Of a DNA stretch of 64,000 nucleotides, positions 1 to 8,909 are shown piece after piece (the stretch's first letter is position 1; the number at the start of each line of letters is the position of its first letter). A program made the translations under genes and the position numbers. This stretch comes from Chitinophaga hostae (GTDB lineage Bacteria; Bacteroidota; Bacteroidia; Chitinophagales; Chitinophagaceae). Below the pieces are notes generated by a model. That model was not told where the DNA came from. It worked only from the letters and a program-made list of their open reading frames with translations, and searched no databases. The stretch is taken from assembly GCF_018224885.1 (NCBI RefSeq), contig NZ_JAGTXB010000012.1:145559-209558 (forward strand), given 5' to 3'.

Positions 1-216
1 CATGGCTATGGGCCGCAGCTGCTGCATTTTTCTCCGGGCAGCGGCGCCGGAAAAACGATCACCTGAGTCGATCAGTTGTTTTAATACGCCGATCACCGGC
101 AGATCCCCGGCAGGCGCAGGCAAAGTATCAGGCGTAGGGCTGTTTTGCCGGCTGCAGCTAAGAAAACAACAGTAAATAACAGCCGGTATCAACAGAAACC
201 TGGACGGAGAAATCAT
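1..216 (-). CDS. Lipoprotein N-terminus (partial; possible sensor kinase of the LytTR pair)
   Basis: The reading frame starts at an ATG at 216 and stays open for 72 codons to the window edge, so only the N-terminus is present. Residues 1-21 form a short basic start and hydrophobic stretch ending in a lipobox (FLSC, Cys21), followed by a Ser/Pro/Thr linker: an exported, lipid-anchored protein. It begins 9 bases after the stop of the LytTR response regulator on the same strand, so the two are almost certainly cotranscribed. In Bacteroidota the gene next to a LytTR regulator is often a LytS-type histidine kinase, some with an N-terminal TPR sensor behind a signal peptide. That this is such a kinase is inference; no kinase domain is visible. 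Confidence 0.6.
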   Translation of the reverse strand, partial: MISPSRFLLIPAVIYCCFLSCSRQNSPTPDTLPAPAGDLPVIGVLKQLIDSGDRFSGAAARRKMQQLRPIAM

Positions 217-225
217 GAACACAAT

Positions 226-960
226 TTAATGATCGCCGGTAAGAAATTGCCTGACAAACTCCCTTTTACGCGATGATACCGGGATTTCACTGCCTTCTTT
301 GAGCACCAGTATACCGTCTTTCAGAAACCGGTCTATGAAATGATGATTCACGATGTACGATTGATGAATACGGATAAACCAGTTTTCCGGCAGCAACTCT
401 TCATACTCTTTAATAGGCCGGGACACGGTTACCTTTTTCCTGTCGGTAAGATAAAAAGTGGTATAGCTGCCATCACTCTGGCAATACAGGATGTCTTCAA
501 AAGAAACAACCTGCAGGTACTGATGGGAGCGGAGTACAATACGGTTATGCAGCCCGGGTTTCTTATGGGCGTCGGCCACTTCAAGTTGCAGCTTAGGCTG
601 TACAGGGCTTTCGGATTTTAAACGCTCCAGGGTTTCCGACAGCTCTTCTTCGTCTACCGGTTTCAACAGGTAATCGAATGCCCCAAATTTGATGGCCCTG
701 ATCGCATGTTGATTATAGGCCGTAATAAAGATAATGCGGAAATGCCTCTCCGGAAACTGCTGTAACAGCTCAAAGCCTGTCCCGTCAGACAGCTCAATAT
801 CCAGTAACAGCAGGTCCGGCTCTGTATTGGGGATAATGACCTTGGCTTCTGCAATATTGCCACAACTGCCCAGTACTATAAAATCAGGATAGCGCTTCAT
901 CAACCATTCCAGGTCCTTTCTGATGGCAGGTTCATCGTCGATAATCAGTGTACGGATCAT
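226..960 (-). CDS. LytTR-family response regulator
   Basis: A 244-residue two-domain cytoplasmic regulator. The receiver domain (about 1-120) has the acidic pair D8/D9, phospho-acceptor D54 in LLLLDIELSDG, T80 in the FITAY strand and K100 in LLKPVD. A LytTR DNA-binding domain follows (about 136-240: RIVLRSHQYLQVVSFEDILY, then the DG-SYTTFY segment). It would bind DNA in response to phosphorylation by a partner kinase, plausibly the protein whose start lies 9 bases downstream. A TAGTTTTG box (complement of 1042-1049) matches the Bacteroidota -7 element and could be its promoter, but no -33 box is clear. Target genes cannot be told from the sequence. Confidence 0.93.
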   Translation of the reverse strand: MIRTLIIDDEPAIRKDLEWLMKRYPDFIVLGSCGNIAEAKVIIPNTEPDLLLLDIELSDGTGFELLQQFPERHFRIIFITAYNQHAIRAIKFGAFDYLLKPVDEEELSETLERLKSESPVQPKLQLEVADAHKKPGLHNRIVLRSHQYLQVVSFEDILYCQSDGSYTTFYLTDRKKVTVSRPIKEYEELLPENWFIRIHQSYIVNHHFIDRFLKDGILVLKEGSEIPVSSRKREFVRQFLTGDH

Positions 961-1077
961 AGTTTCCTTTTACGGTATCCAATGCTGTTTCACAGGTAAG
1001 CGATAAACAGCTGTCTAAAAGTAAGGGATTTTCACAGTCTTCAAAACTATGGGTTATAAACAGAGATGAGAGGCCGG

Positions 1078-1485
1078 CTATATGCCCTGGTGGTTGCTGT
1101 TGACCACGATGTTTGCTTCATCCTCAAACGATTTAAATTCGTTTTTCCGGGTAGATTTAAACACCACTTTAATCAATAACAGGCCGATGATGACAGGGAT
1201 CGCGCCACCGAAGCTGATGACCAGCGTTTGGAACACCAGGCTTAAAACAATAGTAAAAAGGCCAAAGCCGGCCAGCATACCACCAATGATCCACATTACC
1301 GGTGGTATAAAATCCACCTGCAGGTACTGCTGCTTATAGCGCAACAGGTACTTGTAATTGTCGTGCGGAATAATAATGGTTTGCGGACTTAAAAACGGCT
1401 TTTTCAGTTGTGCCTTTGGAAAGTGCTGTTGCATCTCTGAGAAGATCTGCTGTACACTTTTTGACTGTGAATTGGTGATCTGCAT
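1078..1485 (-). CDS. Small two-helix membrane protein, unknown function
   Basis: A 135-residue protein if the ATG at 1485 is used; an in-frame TTG at 1509 would add eight residues but is less likely. The N-terminal ~60 residues are polar and soluble-looking. Two hydrophobic segments follow (about residues 63-85 and 87-105), with a basic and acidic tail (KSTRKNEFKSFEDEAN). Topology suggests a hairpin inner-membrane protein with both ends on the same side. I do not recognise the family. It lies between the LytTR gene and a divergent dehydrogenase gene, and context gives no functional clue. Confidence 0.65.
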   Translation of the reverse strand: MQITNSQSKSVQQIFSEMQQHFPKAQLKKPFLSPQTIIIPHDNYKYLLRYKQQYLQVDFIPPVMWIIGGMLAGFGLFTIVLSLVFQTLVISFGGAIPVIIGLLLIKVVFKSTRKNEFKSFEDEANIVVNSNHQGI

Positions 1486-1650
1486 TAAAACGGATTTATG
1501 GTTCCTCAATATTGTGCTGTTGGTAATATGCCTGCAAAATAGTACCTGTTGTGGGGGTAAATGGTACTGAATCTATATCCGTTCGCATTTTCCATATATT
1601 CGCCGTTTTTTGGGAGATGTGCTACCTTCGTAACGGCATAAAACTTTATC

Positions 1651-2487
1651 ATGGGCAAAGGAGAGAAGATCAGTATTTTAAGTTGCGGGTGGTTGGGAAA
1701 ACCGCTGGCGCTGCATCTCAAGGCGGCGGGCTATCCTGTAAAGGGAGCCAGGACCAGTGAAGCCGGCGTGGCTGAACTGGCTGCGCTGGGGCTGGAGGCT
1801 TATACTGTGATCCTGTCGGAAGAGGTGTTGACCGGCCCCGATGCTTTCTGGGATGCCGATATCCTGGTTGTTAATATTCCGCCCCGCAGGGAAAGAGGGA
1901 TGGAGGCACATGTAGCGGAGATAGCCCTGTTGCGCAGTTTCCTGGAAACAACCCGTATTAATAAAGTAGTTTTCGTGAGTTCAACGTCTGTTTATGCAGA
2001 TATAAACGGCCTGGTAACGGAAGATAATGAAGAAGTGCCCGATACTGCCAATGGCCAGGCGCTAAGGGCTGCCGAAGCCCTGTTGCTGGCGTCTGATCAT
2101 TTTGACGCCACGGTGCTCCGTTTCGGCGGACTGATAGGCTACGATCGTTTACCTGATGCCCGCCGCATACAGGAAGGCAAACGGATCAATGAACAGCCCA
2201 TGAATGTTATACACCGGGACGATTGCATTGGTATTATCCGGATGGTCATTGAAAAAGAGGTGTGGGGTGAGATGTTTAATGCCTGCGCCAGTGCACATCC
2301 CCGTCGCAGTCACTATTATAAGGCTGCTGCACAGGCGCTGGGGATAGAATTACCACGCCGGTTGCCGGCGGAAGAGGGGCCGTATAAAATAGTAGGCTCG
2401 CGTAAATTAAGACATGTGCTAGGCTATACCTTTAAATATGATGACCCCTTACTGGTATTTGATCAGGTAGCAAAGCCGTTAAAGTAG
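1651..2487 (+). CDS. NAD(P)-binding SDR / epimerase-like protein (YeeZ type)
   Basis: A 278-residue extended short-chain dehydrogenase-like protein. The N-terminus has a dinucleotide-binding turn (ILSCGWLGKPLALHL, residues 9-23), a variant of GxxGxxG. The segment VFVSSTSVYAD (about 109-119) aligns with the SSxxVYG region of nucleotide-sugar epimerases. RFGGLIGYDRLPDARRI and NVIHRDDCIGII are typical of the YeeZ/YbjT-like atypical SDR group. The canonical YxxxK pair is not evident, so catalytic activity is uncertain; substrate unknown. Start chosen at the ATG at 1651, the only one before the Rossmann motif. Single gene, divergent from the membrane protein at 1078-1485. Confidence 0.82.
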   Translation: MGKGEKISILSCGWLGKPLALHLKAAGYPVKGARTSEAGVAELAALGLEAYTVILSEEVLTGPDAFWDADILVVNIPPRRERGMEAHVAEIALLRSFLETTRINKVVFVSSTSVYADINGLVTEDNEEVPDTANGQALRAAEALLLASDHFDATVLRFGGLIGYDRLPDARRIQEGKRINEQPMNVIHRDDCIGIIRMVIEKEVWGEMFNACASAHPRRSHYYKAAAQALGIELPRRLPAEEGPYKIVGSRKLRHVLGYTFKYDDPLLVFDQVAKPLK

Positions 2488-2559
2488 CAACGCCCCTGGT
2501 ATTGAAAAAAAAAATTGTTTACATATATTAAAATCGCTATATTGTAGTACTACCTCAAC

Positions 2560-2928
2560 ATGCCAACAGGAGAGGTATTTTTTAACCATAAAAATTTATA
2601 TCACCTAAACCTAATTAAAGCCGTGAATCTGCTGCTACTTAGCCTGTTTGCCCTCGCGCTATGGCTGATGTTCACCCTGTACAGGAGTCACAACCGCAGG
2701 AAATCTGAACTGCTCCTGCCTGTTCGCTCCGCGAATATTGTTAAAATTCATAGTTACAAGTCTTTTGGCATTATTGCCACTATCCGTTTTAAGGATGACC
2801 TTACACCACAGATAGGAGACCGTTTACATGAAGAAGGCAATATTTACCAGATAACGGGCGTGGTAAAGCCCGATCCGGTACAGGAGCAACCAAAGGATAC
2901 CTGGGATTGCCGCCTGGTAAAAATATAA
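2560..2928 (+). CDS. Single-pass membrane protein, unknown function
   Basis: A 122-residue protein with one strong transmembrane helix (about residues 20-42, AVNLLLLSLFALALWLMFTL) and a 75-residue C-terminal domain rich in beta-type sequence (FGIIATIRFKDDLTPQIGDRLHEEG). The C-terminal domain is probably a small soluble beta-rich module. The gene is followed 3 bases later by the DUF6881 gene, so the two are likely cotranscribed. I do not recognise the family. The upstream 70 bases are AT-rich (a run of A at 2504-2514) and plausibly hold the promoter. Confidence 0.65.
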   Translation: MPTGEVFFNHKNLYHLNLIKAVNLLLLSLFALALWLMFTLYRSHNRRKSELLLPVRSANIVKIHSYKSFGIIATIRFKDDLTPQIGDRLHEEGNIYQITGVVKPDPVQEQPKDTWDCRLVKI

Positions 2929-2931
2929 GCA

Positions 2932-3216
2932 ATGGAATACCTCAAAATTTCCTGGCTTCATCGCTTCGACGATGAACCGGTATTTCTATACAGTGAAATT
3001 GATGCACAACGCTTTGAAAACCGGAAGGTAGAGATATACCCGGACGGCAGTTTTGGTATTGCCAATTGTAATTTTCACTTCGGAGGAACCGCCTTATCAG
3101 ATATGGTAATGCCCGACATAGAAGATATCAGCGAGGATAAACAATTTATTCCTGAACTGATTTCGCAGGCAGAATTTGAACTGATCTGGAACCAATATTT
3201 TTATTTTTTGTCCTGA
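2932..3216 (+). CDS. DUF6881 domain protein
   Basis: A 94-residue protein covering a full DUF6881-like domain: MEYLKISWLHRFDDEPVFLY at the start, YSEID..RFENRKVEIYPDGSFG in the middle and FELIWNQYFY at the end. The pattern (xxWLH-x3-DEPVxLYSE-x10-RKVExxxDG) is what I remember of this family. Members are small soluble proteins without known activity. It starts 3 bases after the preceding gene's stop and is followed 43 bases later by another small gene, forming a three-gene cluster of unknown role. The family assignment is from memory of its consensus. Confidence 0.75.
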   Translation: MEYLKISWLHRFDDEPVFLYSEIDAQRFENRKVEIYPDGSFGIANCNFHFGGTALSDMVMPDIEDISEDKQFIPELISQAEFELIWNQYFYFLS

Positions 3217-3259
3217 CATAGCTGGTCCGTCGTTTGCGGAAGATCTTTAAAAGGATCTT

Positions 3260-3475
3260 ATGAACGCATTCATGATAAAAACATCCGGAGGCCGCTTTTA
3301 CGTAAAGCCTTATTCCGCCGAACGTTTCCTGGTAGACGTGGACGGGGAGGAAATTGTGATGGAGAAAGATGAAGACGGGTATGTACGCGCACCAGGCGCT
3401 ACAGACAACGGTCATCGTTTAAACATGGGGCTGCTGAATCTTATCGCAGACCAGATTGCTGTACAGACAGCGTAA
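3260..3475 (+). CDS. Small hypothetical protein (71 aa)
   Basis: A 71-residue acidic soluble protein (FLVDVDGEEIVMEKDEDGYV in its middle), no signal peptide or membrane segment. The sequence alternates charged and aliphatic residues as in a small beta fold with a C-terminal helix (GLLNLIADQIAVQTA). It follows the DUF6881 gene in the same direction. Reading-frame quality and operon-like position support it as real, but I recognise no family. Confidence 0.55.
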   Translation: MNAFMIKTSGGRFYVKPYSAERFLVDVDGEEIVMEKDEDGYVRAPGATDNGHRLNMGLLNLIADQIAVQTA

Positions 3476-3493
3476 AAAATCCACAACCTGTGG

Positions 3494-4186
3494 TTATTTG
3501 TGTGCGGTAAAGGCCGACAAATACTTGTCGATATACAAGTCCTTGGTTTTGGTTTTATACTGCATCACAAAACGGGGATGTTCCAGGGGAACGATTGCTT
3601 TGAAGAATTTTTCTTTTTCATTCAGCTCCTGCAGGAATGCGGCATTCTTCCCGGTGCCCATGCAATAACACACCTCGCGGCTGATATTCCATTGCAGCTG
3701 CTGCGTTAAACTGCTTACAATGAAGGAGTAGGAGGCTTTAGTGAGCGCCGCGCTGTCATAGTAATTATAGTTGACCTCTTTCCCGCCCGGTTTCAGGGCC
3801 GTAAATCCAAGCGGACAAATACTGCTGATATAAAAGTGCTGGTAAAACTTTTTAACACCACCGTAGGCGTCTATTACATCATATACAAATACCGAAGAAG
3901 GTTCATGTGTTTTCAGACCCTTGATCTCAATCCCGCATTTTTCGTACATCCGTTTCGTATCTGTAAAGGGTACGCCGGTTGATCCCGAACCCAGGCGGCC
4001 GGGATTAATACCCAGGATGAGCTGCCGGGGCTTTTTGTCGTCATAAAACTTTTTATAGAATTCGGTCATGATATCCAGTATCCCCGGACCTTCTTTGAAG
4101 GGGTTCATGACGCGTATGCCTGCGGGCAGTTTGCCCGGAAAATGCAGGTGGCTGTTAAAGTCGATGATCTGATCCGCTATAGTCAT
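3494..4186 (-). CDS. SMUG2-type uracil-DNA glycosylase family protein
   Basis: A 230-residue protein of the uracil-DNA glycosylase superfamily, group annotated as SMUG2 / DUF4918. Motif 1 is LILGINPGRLGSGSTGVPFT (about residues 56-75), corresponding to the GxNPG active-site loop. The C-terminal PLEHPRFVMQ (about 201-210) corresponds to the HPS-type minor-groove loop. Predicted role is removal of damaged or deaminated bases in base-excision repair; the exact lesion is unknown. It ends convergently to the small-gene cluster (18 bases apart) and starts 8 bases downstream of the hybrid kinase stop, so it may be read as the second gene after that kinase. Confidence 0.85.
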   Translation of the reverse strand: MTIADQIIDFNSHLHFPGKLPAGIRVMNPFKEGPGILDIMTEFYKKFYDDKKPRQLILGINPGRLGSGSTGVPFTDTKRMYEKCGIEIKGLKTHEPSSVFVYDVIDAYGGVKKFYQHFYISSICPLGFTALKPGGKEVNYNYYDSAALTKASYSFIVSSLTQQLQWNISREVCYCMGTGKNAAFLQELNEKEKFFKAIVPLEHPRFVMQYKTKTKDLYIDKYLSAFTAHK

Positions 4187-4194
4187 TCCGCAAT

Positions 4195-6315
4195 TTAGAC
4201 CATTTGCCGATGCCTGGTAATTTTTTCCAGGATATCTTCTTCGCGGTAAGGTTTCATGATGTAATCATTTAACCCGGAGCGGAGGTAGAGCGCGATATCA
4301 TCTTCCAAAACATTACCGGTAATAGCAATGATGGTGACCCCTGCTTTTTTCTTGTCGGGCAGGTCCCTGATCATAGCGGTCAGCATCAGGCCATCGATAC
4401 CCGGAAGGTCGATGTCGGTAAGAATAAAATCGAATGATTCACGCTGGTACACTTCCAGTGCTTCTTCCGCAGAAGATACGATCAGGTAGGATGCCTGCAT
4501 CCTGTCCAGCATCAGGGCCAGCAATTTCTGGTTGAGGATACTATCCTCTACTACTAATAGCCTTATACCGGCGGGTATAGTGCCGCTTGCAGGTGTATTA
4601 CTCACGGGGACAATGATTTTTTTGGTAGCAGGTGATGGATTCATCAGCTTATACCTGATTTCAAAATAAAAAGTGGTGCCTTTGCCTGGGAGACTCTCCA
4701 CATGAATTTTACCGTTGTGCAGGTCAATGATTTTCTTGGAAATATGCAATCCTAATCCACTGCCTTTATGATAATGGTTATTTCCCTGGGAGAATGCATC
4801 GAATACCAAAGGTAGTTCTTTATGTGAAATACCGGACCCGGTATCTTTTACGCTTACCTGGAGTAAATCGTTTTCCCTGATATGCGCGGTAACCGTAACA
4901 TTACCCTGGTCAGTGAACTTTATCGCATTGGCCACCAGGTTGATCAATACCTGCTTCAGCCTGAAATCGTCGCCCAACACCAGCAGGGTACTGGGGAAAT
5001 AGATGTGCACGTCGAACGCAAGCGATTTCATTTCCGCTTGTACCGACAACGTTTTGCATACTTCCTCTATAGCCGCCCGCGGAGAAAATTTTTCCTCGCG
5101 CAGTATAGGCTCGGCCGTTTCCATCCGCGTGTAGTCAAGCACGTTATTTACCACCTGCAGCAGCATGTCTGCTGAATGTCGTATAGCCGACACCGTTTCC
5201 GGGGTTTTGTCCCGTTCCATCAGGGAGGTAAATCCCAGGATTGACTGCACCGGTGTCCGGATTTCATGGCTGATGGTAGCCGCAAAATCGCTTTTCTGCT
5301 GCGCAAATTTTTCCGCCTGTTGCTTAGCCCTCAGCAGGGCCAGGTCGTAACGGTAAAGACGGCTGATACCATATATAATAATGGCCGCCATTAGCAGTAT
5401 CAACGGAATTTCCCAGTAATTGTGCTTGTCGAGCCGGTATAGAGAATGGTCGATATCCTGTCCCAGCTGCAGCCGTTTTTTATCGGTTTCATCCAGTATG
5501 CTCGTCTTCAGGTCAGCCATGAGATGAAGCAGTTCTGTAAACAACCGCTCGTTGGCTACCACCAACGCATATTCCTTTTGTTTCAGGTTGTTATGGCTGT
5601 TGGCAGCATCCCGGATAAATTTGGTATAGGTGTCCTGTATTTTTTTTAACTGTTCGCGGCTAAAGGCTTTACCTCCGGAATTACCCGTGTCGTACTGCAC
5701 TATCTTCACCTGTTTGCTGGTTTGTTGCGCGCCTTGTTTGTTGCTGATGGCGTCTTTTATACGCCCGAACAGTTTTTTCCTGCCCTGGGCTTTGGCCGTA
5801 TCCGTTGTAACAACGGTATCGGTTTTCCTGTGTGCCAATGGCAACTTTATATTTTCCAGTTGTTGCATAGGCAGGGGAGCTGCCGTGGTATCCCAAACGA
5901 GCGATAACTGTAATAACGAGTCTACGTATAACCGTGTTTGTAAAAACAGTTGTGACTTGCGCGCTTTGTCTGCCAGCAATGCCGCCATCTGATCCCTGTC
6001 CTTACCGGCGCCCACTGCGCTGTCGAGATGGGCTGTAATGCTTTTAAGCTGCCCGGCATAAGTATTCAGGTATTTCCGGTCGTAGGTAAGCGTATAAATC
6101 CTGAAGTTATTGTCTGCTGCATATAATAATTGCACCGCCGCATCGATATGACGGGCGTCAGTTTTCGTTGCCACAAGGTCTTTCACAACTATACCTAACT
6201 GATGGGATTCGCGTTTTCTTAAAAAGATGATCATGAAAAATGTCATCAGAACTAAAACCATGATCGTCAGCACCGCATAGCGTACAAAAGTCTTTTTTTC
6301 CTGGGTCGTGTACAT
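4195..6315 (-). CDS. Hybrid sensor histidine kinase / response regulator
   Basis: Start set at the ATG at 6315 (706 residues); an upstream in-frame ATG at 6417 would add 34 polar residues before the first membrane helix and is less convincing. Transmembrane helix 1 lies near residues 12-32, helix 2 near 303-318, with a ~270-residue periplasmic sensor between them that is helical and Gln/Lys-rich, no named domain recognised. The HisKA box is ATISHEIRTPV with phospho-acceptor about H350, followed by N and G boxes (LINLVANAIKFTD, VKDTGSGIS, GSGLGLHISKKI). A C-terminal receiver contains FILTDIDLPG. An intramolecular phosphorelay is expected; no DNA-binding output is adjacent. Upstream spacer 6316-6628 is AT-rich and shared with the divergent ydcF-like gene. 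Confidence 0.92.
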   Translation of the reverse strand: MYTTQEKKTFVRYAVLTIMVLVLMTFFMIIFLRKRESHQLGIVVKDLVATKTDARHIDAAVQLLYAADNNFRIYTLTYDRKYLNTYAGQLKSITAHLDSAVGAGKDRDQMAALLADKARKSQLFLQTRLYVDSLLQLSLVWDTTAAPLPMQQLENIKLPLAHRKTDTVVTTDTAKAQGRKKLFGRIKDAISNKQGAQQTSKQVKIVQYDTGNSGGKAFSREQLKKIQDTYTKFIRDAANSHNNLKQKEYALVVANERLFTELLHLMADLKTSILDETDKKRLQLGQDIDHSLYRLDKHNYWEIPLILLMAAIIIYGISRLYRYDLALLRAKQQAEKFAQQKSDFAATISHEIRTPVQSILGFTSLMERDKTPETVSAIRHSADMLLQVVNNVLDYTRMETAEPILREEKFSPRAAIEEVCKTLSVQAEMKSLAFDVHIYFPSTLLVLGDDFRLKQVLINLVANAIKFTDQGNVTVTAHIRENDLLQVSVKDTGSGISHKELPLVFDAFSQGNNHYHKGSGLGLHISKKIIDLHNGKIHVESLPGKGTTFYFEIRYKLMNPSPATKKIIVPVSNTPASGTIPAGIRLLVVEDSILNQKLLALMLDRMQASYLIVSSAEEALEVYQRESFDFILTDIDLPGIDGLMLTAMIRDLPDKKKAGVTIIAITGNVLEDDIALYLRSGLNDYIMKPYREEDILEKITRHRQMV

Positions 6316-6628
6316 TGTTACATTATGATTGGGTCGTGGGTTGCCCGTTCGTCCGGGGCGGGAGCTAAAATAAACGATTTTATCCGCCGTAACTAATAGA
6401 TAATCAATGAAAAACAATAAATATAGATAGCGAAAAGCATCTGAATTATATATGTATTGTTTTATTTAATACATTATATTTTTTTAGTTATTAAAAGAAT
6501 CGCAATGGCCATTTTTATCTTTCAATTCATAAAATTTATAATATATTTTATGAGCGGGAAAGTTCCATCCGGATTTTGTATTATTATTGTCCGACCATAA
6601 TAAATACGATATTAAACAGGTTTCTTCG
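6316..6628. promoter_or_regulatory. AT-rich divergent intergenic region with inverted repeat
   Basis: A 313-base spacer between the hybrid kinase gene (minus) and the YdcF-like gene (plus). It must hold both promoters. It contains a 9-base inverted repeat, TCATAAAAT at 6527-6535 and ATTTTATGA at 6545-6553, separated by 9 bases. The symmetric placement between divergent genes would fit an operator, but AT-richness makes chance symmetry likely. I see no ORF here. Confidence 0.4.
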
Positions 6629-7879
6629 ATGCGCTATCTGAAAAACTCTTTCTTTACCTGCCTGTTGTTGTTTGTAATACTGTCAACTACGTATAGTCAA
6701 CAGGTTTATCCTGACCCGCATTACAGGTTTTTATCGGGCCCCGGACTATTACAGGATCGTAATTTTTACCTGTTTACCCTGCTGGAACAGTTACCCGGTT
6801 TGCCATCGCTGCTGACTAAAGACAGCAGTCTGAATGAACTGGCGAAAGGATACAAACAGCGTATAGCCAATCCCGTAAGTAAACATGACATGGCTGACTC
6901 CTTGCTGTTTACAGAAAACACGATCCGGCAGGTGAGCAATACCTTTATCACGTTACTGGAGCGTAACCCGGAACAGTGGCTGCCCCTGTTGCGCGAAATG
7001 CGCGGCAGCGGCTTGTTTGAACTGTATGCCGGTAAAAGCGATGCCCAGTTGCTCCACTATGCATGGAAAGATGCCGCCAACGGCATTAACTATATTATCA
7101 ATGCCTACGCAAATGGTACCGGTTTGCGCTACCCCGTGATAGACTCTGCTGCTTTTTACGTGCGCTCCCCTGCATACAGGGCAGCCATACAACAGCTGCT
7201 GGAACAGGTGCGGGAGAAGGATAAACCGGGCGAACTGTTTTTTCAGCCATCGCTGCAGCTGGCCCTGGGCTTGCTCCGGCTTAACCACCGCGATGAAGCG
7301 GTGCGTTACGAACCGATGTCTGCCACTAACGGCGACGCCTATAGGTTAATTAAGAAAACCAGCTGGGATAAGTATCCTTATCCTGCGATGCTGATCCTCG
7401 GCGCCAGCCCGGTCGCCAAAGAAACCATCAGCGAAACAGGTAAAAGCCGCTGCCGGATGGGCGCTGAACTGTACCGTAAAGGATTGGCGCCTTTTATTAT
7501 TGTGTCTGGTGGCCATGTACGCCCTGTAGGAACGGTATACTCGGAAGCCATAGAAATGAAGAAATACCTCGTCAACGAGTTAAAGATACCCGCTGCCGCC
7601 GTAATGGTGGATCCCTATGCAAGACATACCACCACTAATGTGCGGAATGCAGTCAGGATCGCCTGGAGAAGCGGTATCCCGGTTAATAAAAGAATGTTGT
7701 GCGTGTCCGACGCCATGCACCTGGTATATGTAAACAGCCCCCTGTTTAAACAGCGCTGTATGACCGAGCTGGGATATATGCCTGCGGCGGATATCAAACA
7801 GGCTGATCTTTACTTTTTGTCGTTCTTACCAGACCTGCGCTCGCTGCAGGCAAATGCATTCGATCCCCTGGATCCGTGA
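6629..7879 (+). CDS. YdcF/ElyC/SanA family (DUF218) exported protein
   Basis: Start moved to the ATG at 6629 (416 residues) because it puts a clean signal peptide at the N-terminus (MRYLKNSFFTCLLLFVILST, cut near TYSQQ); the earlier ATG at 6587 adds 14 polar residues. The first ~220 residues are helical and unassigned. The DUF218 domain runs from about 245 to 400: PAMLILGASP, MGAELYRKGLAPFIIVSGG, EAIEMKKYLVNELKIPAAAV, DPYARHTTTNVRNAV. Family members act in envelope and peptidoglycan-precursor homeostasis in enterobacteria; the role here is not known. The long N-terminal extension is notable, since many DUF218 proteins are only 200-260 residues. Confidence 0.82.
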   Translation: MRYLKNSFFTCLLLFVILSTTYSQQVYPDPHYRFLSGPGLLQDRNFYLFTLLEQLPGLPSLLTKDSSLNELAKGYKQRIANPVSKHDMADSLLFTENTIRQVSNTFITLLERNPEQWLPLLREMRGSGLFELYAGKSDAQLLHYAWKDAANGINYIINAYANGTGLRYPVIDSAAFYVRSPAYRAAIQQLLEQVREKDKPGELFFQPSLQLALGLLRLNHRDEAVRYEPMSATNGDAYRLIKKTSWDKYPYPAMLILGASPVAKETISETGKSRCRMGAELYRKGLAPFIIVSGGHVRPVGTVYSEAIEMKKYLVNELKIPAAAVMVDPYARHTTTNVRNAVRIAWRSGIPVNKRMLCVSDAMHLVYVNSPLFKQRCMTELGYMPAADIKQADLYFLSFLPDLRSLQANAFDPLDP

Positions 7880-7939
7880 TGCGCCATACTTTATCAAGTT
7901 TTTCATCTTCCAGATAAACCTTATAATCAAATCAATACT

Positions 7940-8884
7940 ATGTCCGGGTCATCTCAACAATCTTTATATACTATCCTGGGTGCAGGTGGTATCATCGCCA
8001 ACCAGCTGGCAAAAGAGCTCGTTAATAACAACAAACAGGTACGACTGGTTAGCCGTTCGCCCAAATCAGTGGAAGGCATTACCGACCTGGTAGCAGCAGA
8101 CATTACCAACTATGAGCAAACAAAGAATGCAGTAAAAGGCAGCTCCGTCGTGTTCCTTACTGCCGGCCTGAAATACGATATAAAGGTTTGGTCCGACGCA
8201 TGGCCCAAAATTATGACAAACGCGATCAACGCCTGCAAGGAAACCGGCGCCCGGCTTATTTTCTTCGATAACGTATATTCGTATGGGTTAGTAAACGGTC
8301 CTATGAAAGAGGATACGCCTTATCATCCTGCCAGTAAGAAAGGCGTCGTCCGCGCCGCCATCGCCACCCAGCTGATGAACGAAGTAAAAGCAGGAAACAT
8401 TACCGCTACTATCGCACGTGCTGCCGATTTCTACGGCCCCGGCGCCGATAAAACCGGCTTCCTGAATATCCTGGTCATTGATAAATTTAAGAACAACAGC
8501 ACTGCTATGTGGCTGGGAAAAGATGATCAGACACATAGCTACACTTTTACCCCGGATGCCGCTAAAGGACTGTACCTGCTTTCGCAGGACGATAGCTCCT
8601 GGAACCAGGTATGGCATTTACCTACCGCCAACCCGGCCCCCGATGGTAAAGGCTATGTAAACATGATCGCTGCCCGGATGAACGTAAAACCTAAATACAT
8701 GAAGCTTGGCAGCTTTATGTTGACGCTCTCCGGCCTGTTCAACAGCACCATCAAAGAGATGAAGGAAATGCTGTACCAAAGCAACTATCCCTATATCCTG
8801 GATTCTTCAAAGTTTGAAAAACATTTCCAGGTGAAACCAACTTCTTACGAAGAAGGGATCCGGTTAACACTGGAAAAACAATAG
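7940..8884 (+). CDS. NAD(P)-dependent epimerase/dehydratase family protein
   Basis: A 314-residue extended SDR-like protein. The Rossmann motif is YTILGAGGIIANQLAKEL (residues 10-27). ARLIFFDNVYSYG (about 103-115) occupies the SSxxVYG position with Asp-Asn in place of Ser-Ser, and the catalytic YxxxK is not obvious, as in atypical SDRs. ARAADFYGPGADKTG matches the substrate-loop region of NmrA/epimerase relatives. Substrate unknown. It stands 60 bases after the YdcF-like gene, same strand. Downstream begins the riboswitch promoter, so it is unlikely to be cotranscribed with the methionine gene. Confidence 0.85.
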   Translation: MSGSSQQSLYTILGAGGIIANQLAKELVNNNKQVRLVSRSPKSVEGITDLVAADITNYEQTKNAVKGSSVVFLTAGLKYDIKVWSDAWPKIMTNAINACKETGARLIFFDNVYSYGLVNGPMKEDTPYHPASKKGVVRAAIATQLMNEVKAGNITATIARAADFYGPGADKTGFLNILVIDKFKNNSTAMWLGKDDQTHSYTFTPDAAKGLYLLSQDDSSWNQVWHLPTANPAPDGKGYVNMIAARMNVKPKYMKLGSFMLTLSGLFNSTIKEMKEMLYQSNYPYILDSSKFEKHFQVKPTSYEEGIRLTLEKQ

Positions 8885-8909
8885 TCTACTGAGTTTGTAG
8901 GAAAATAAA

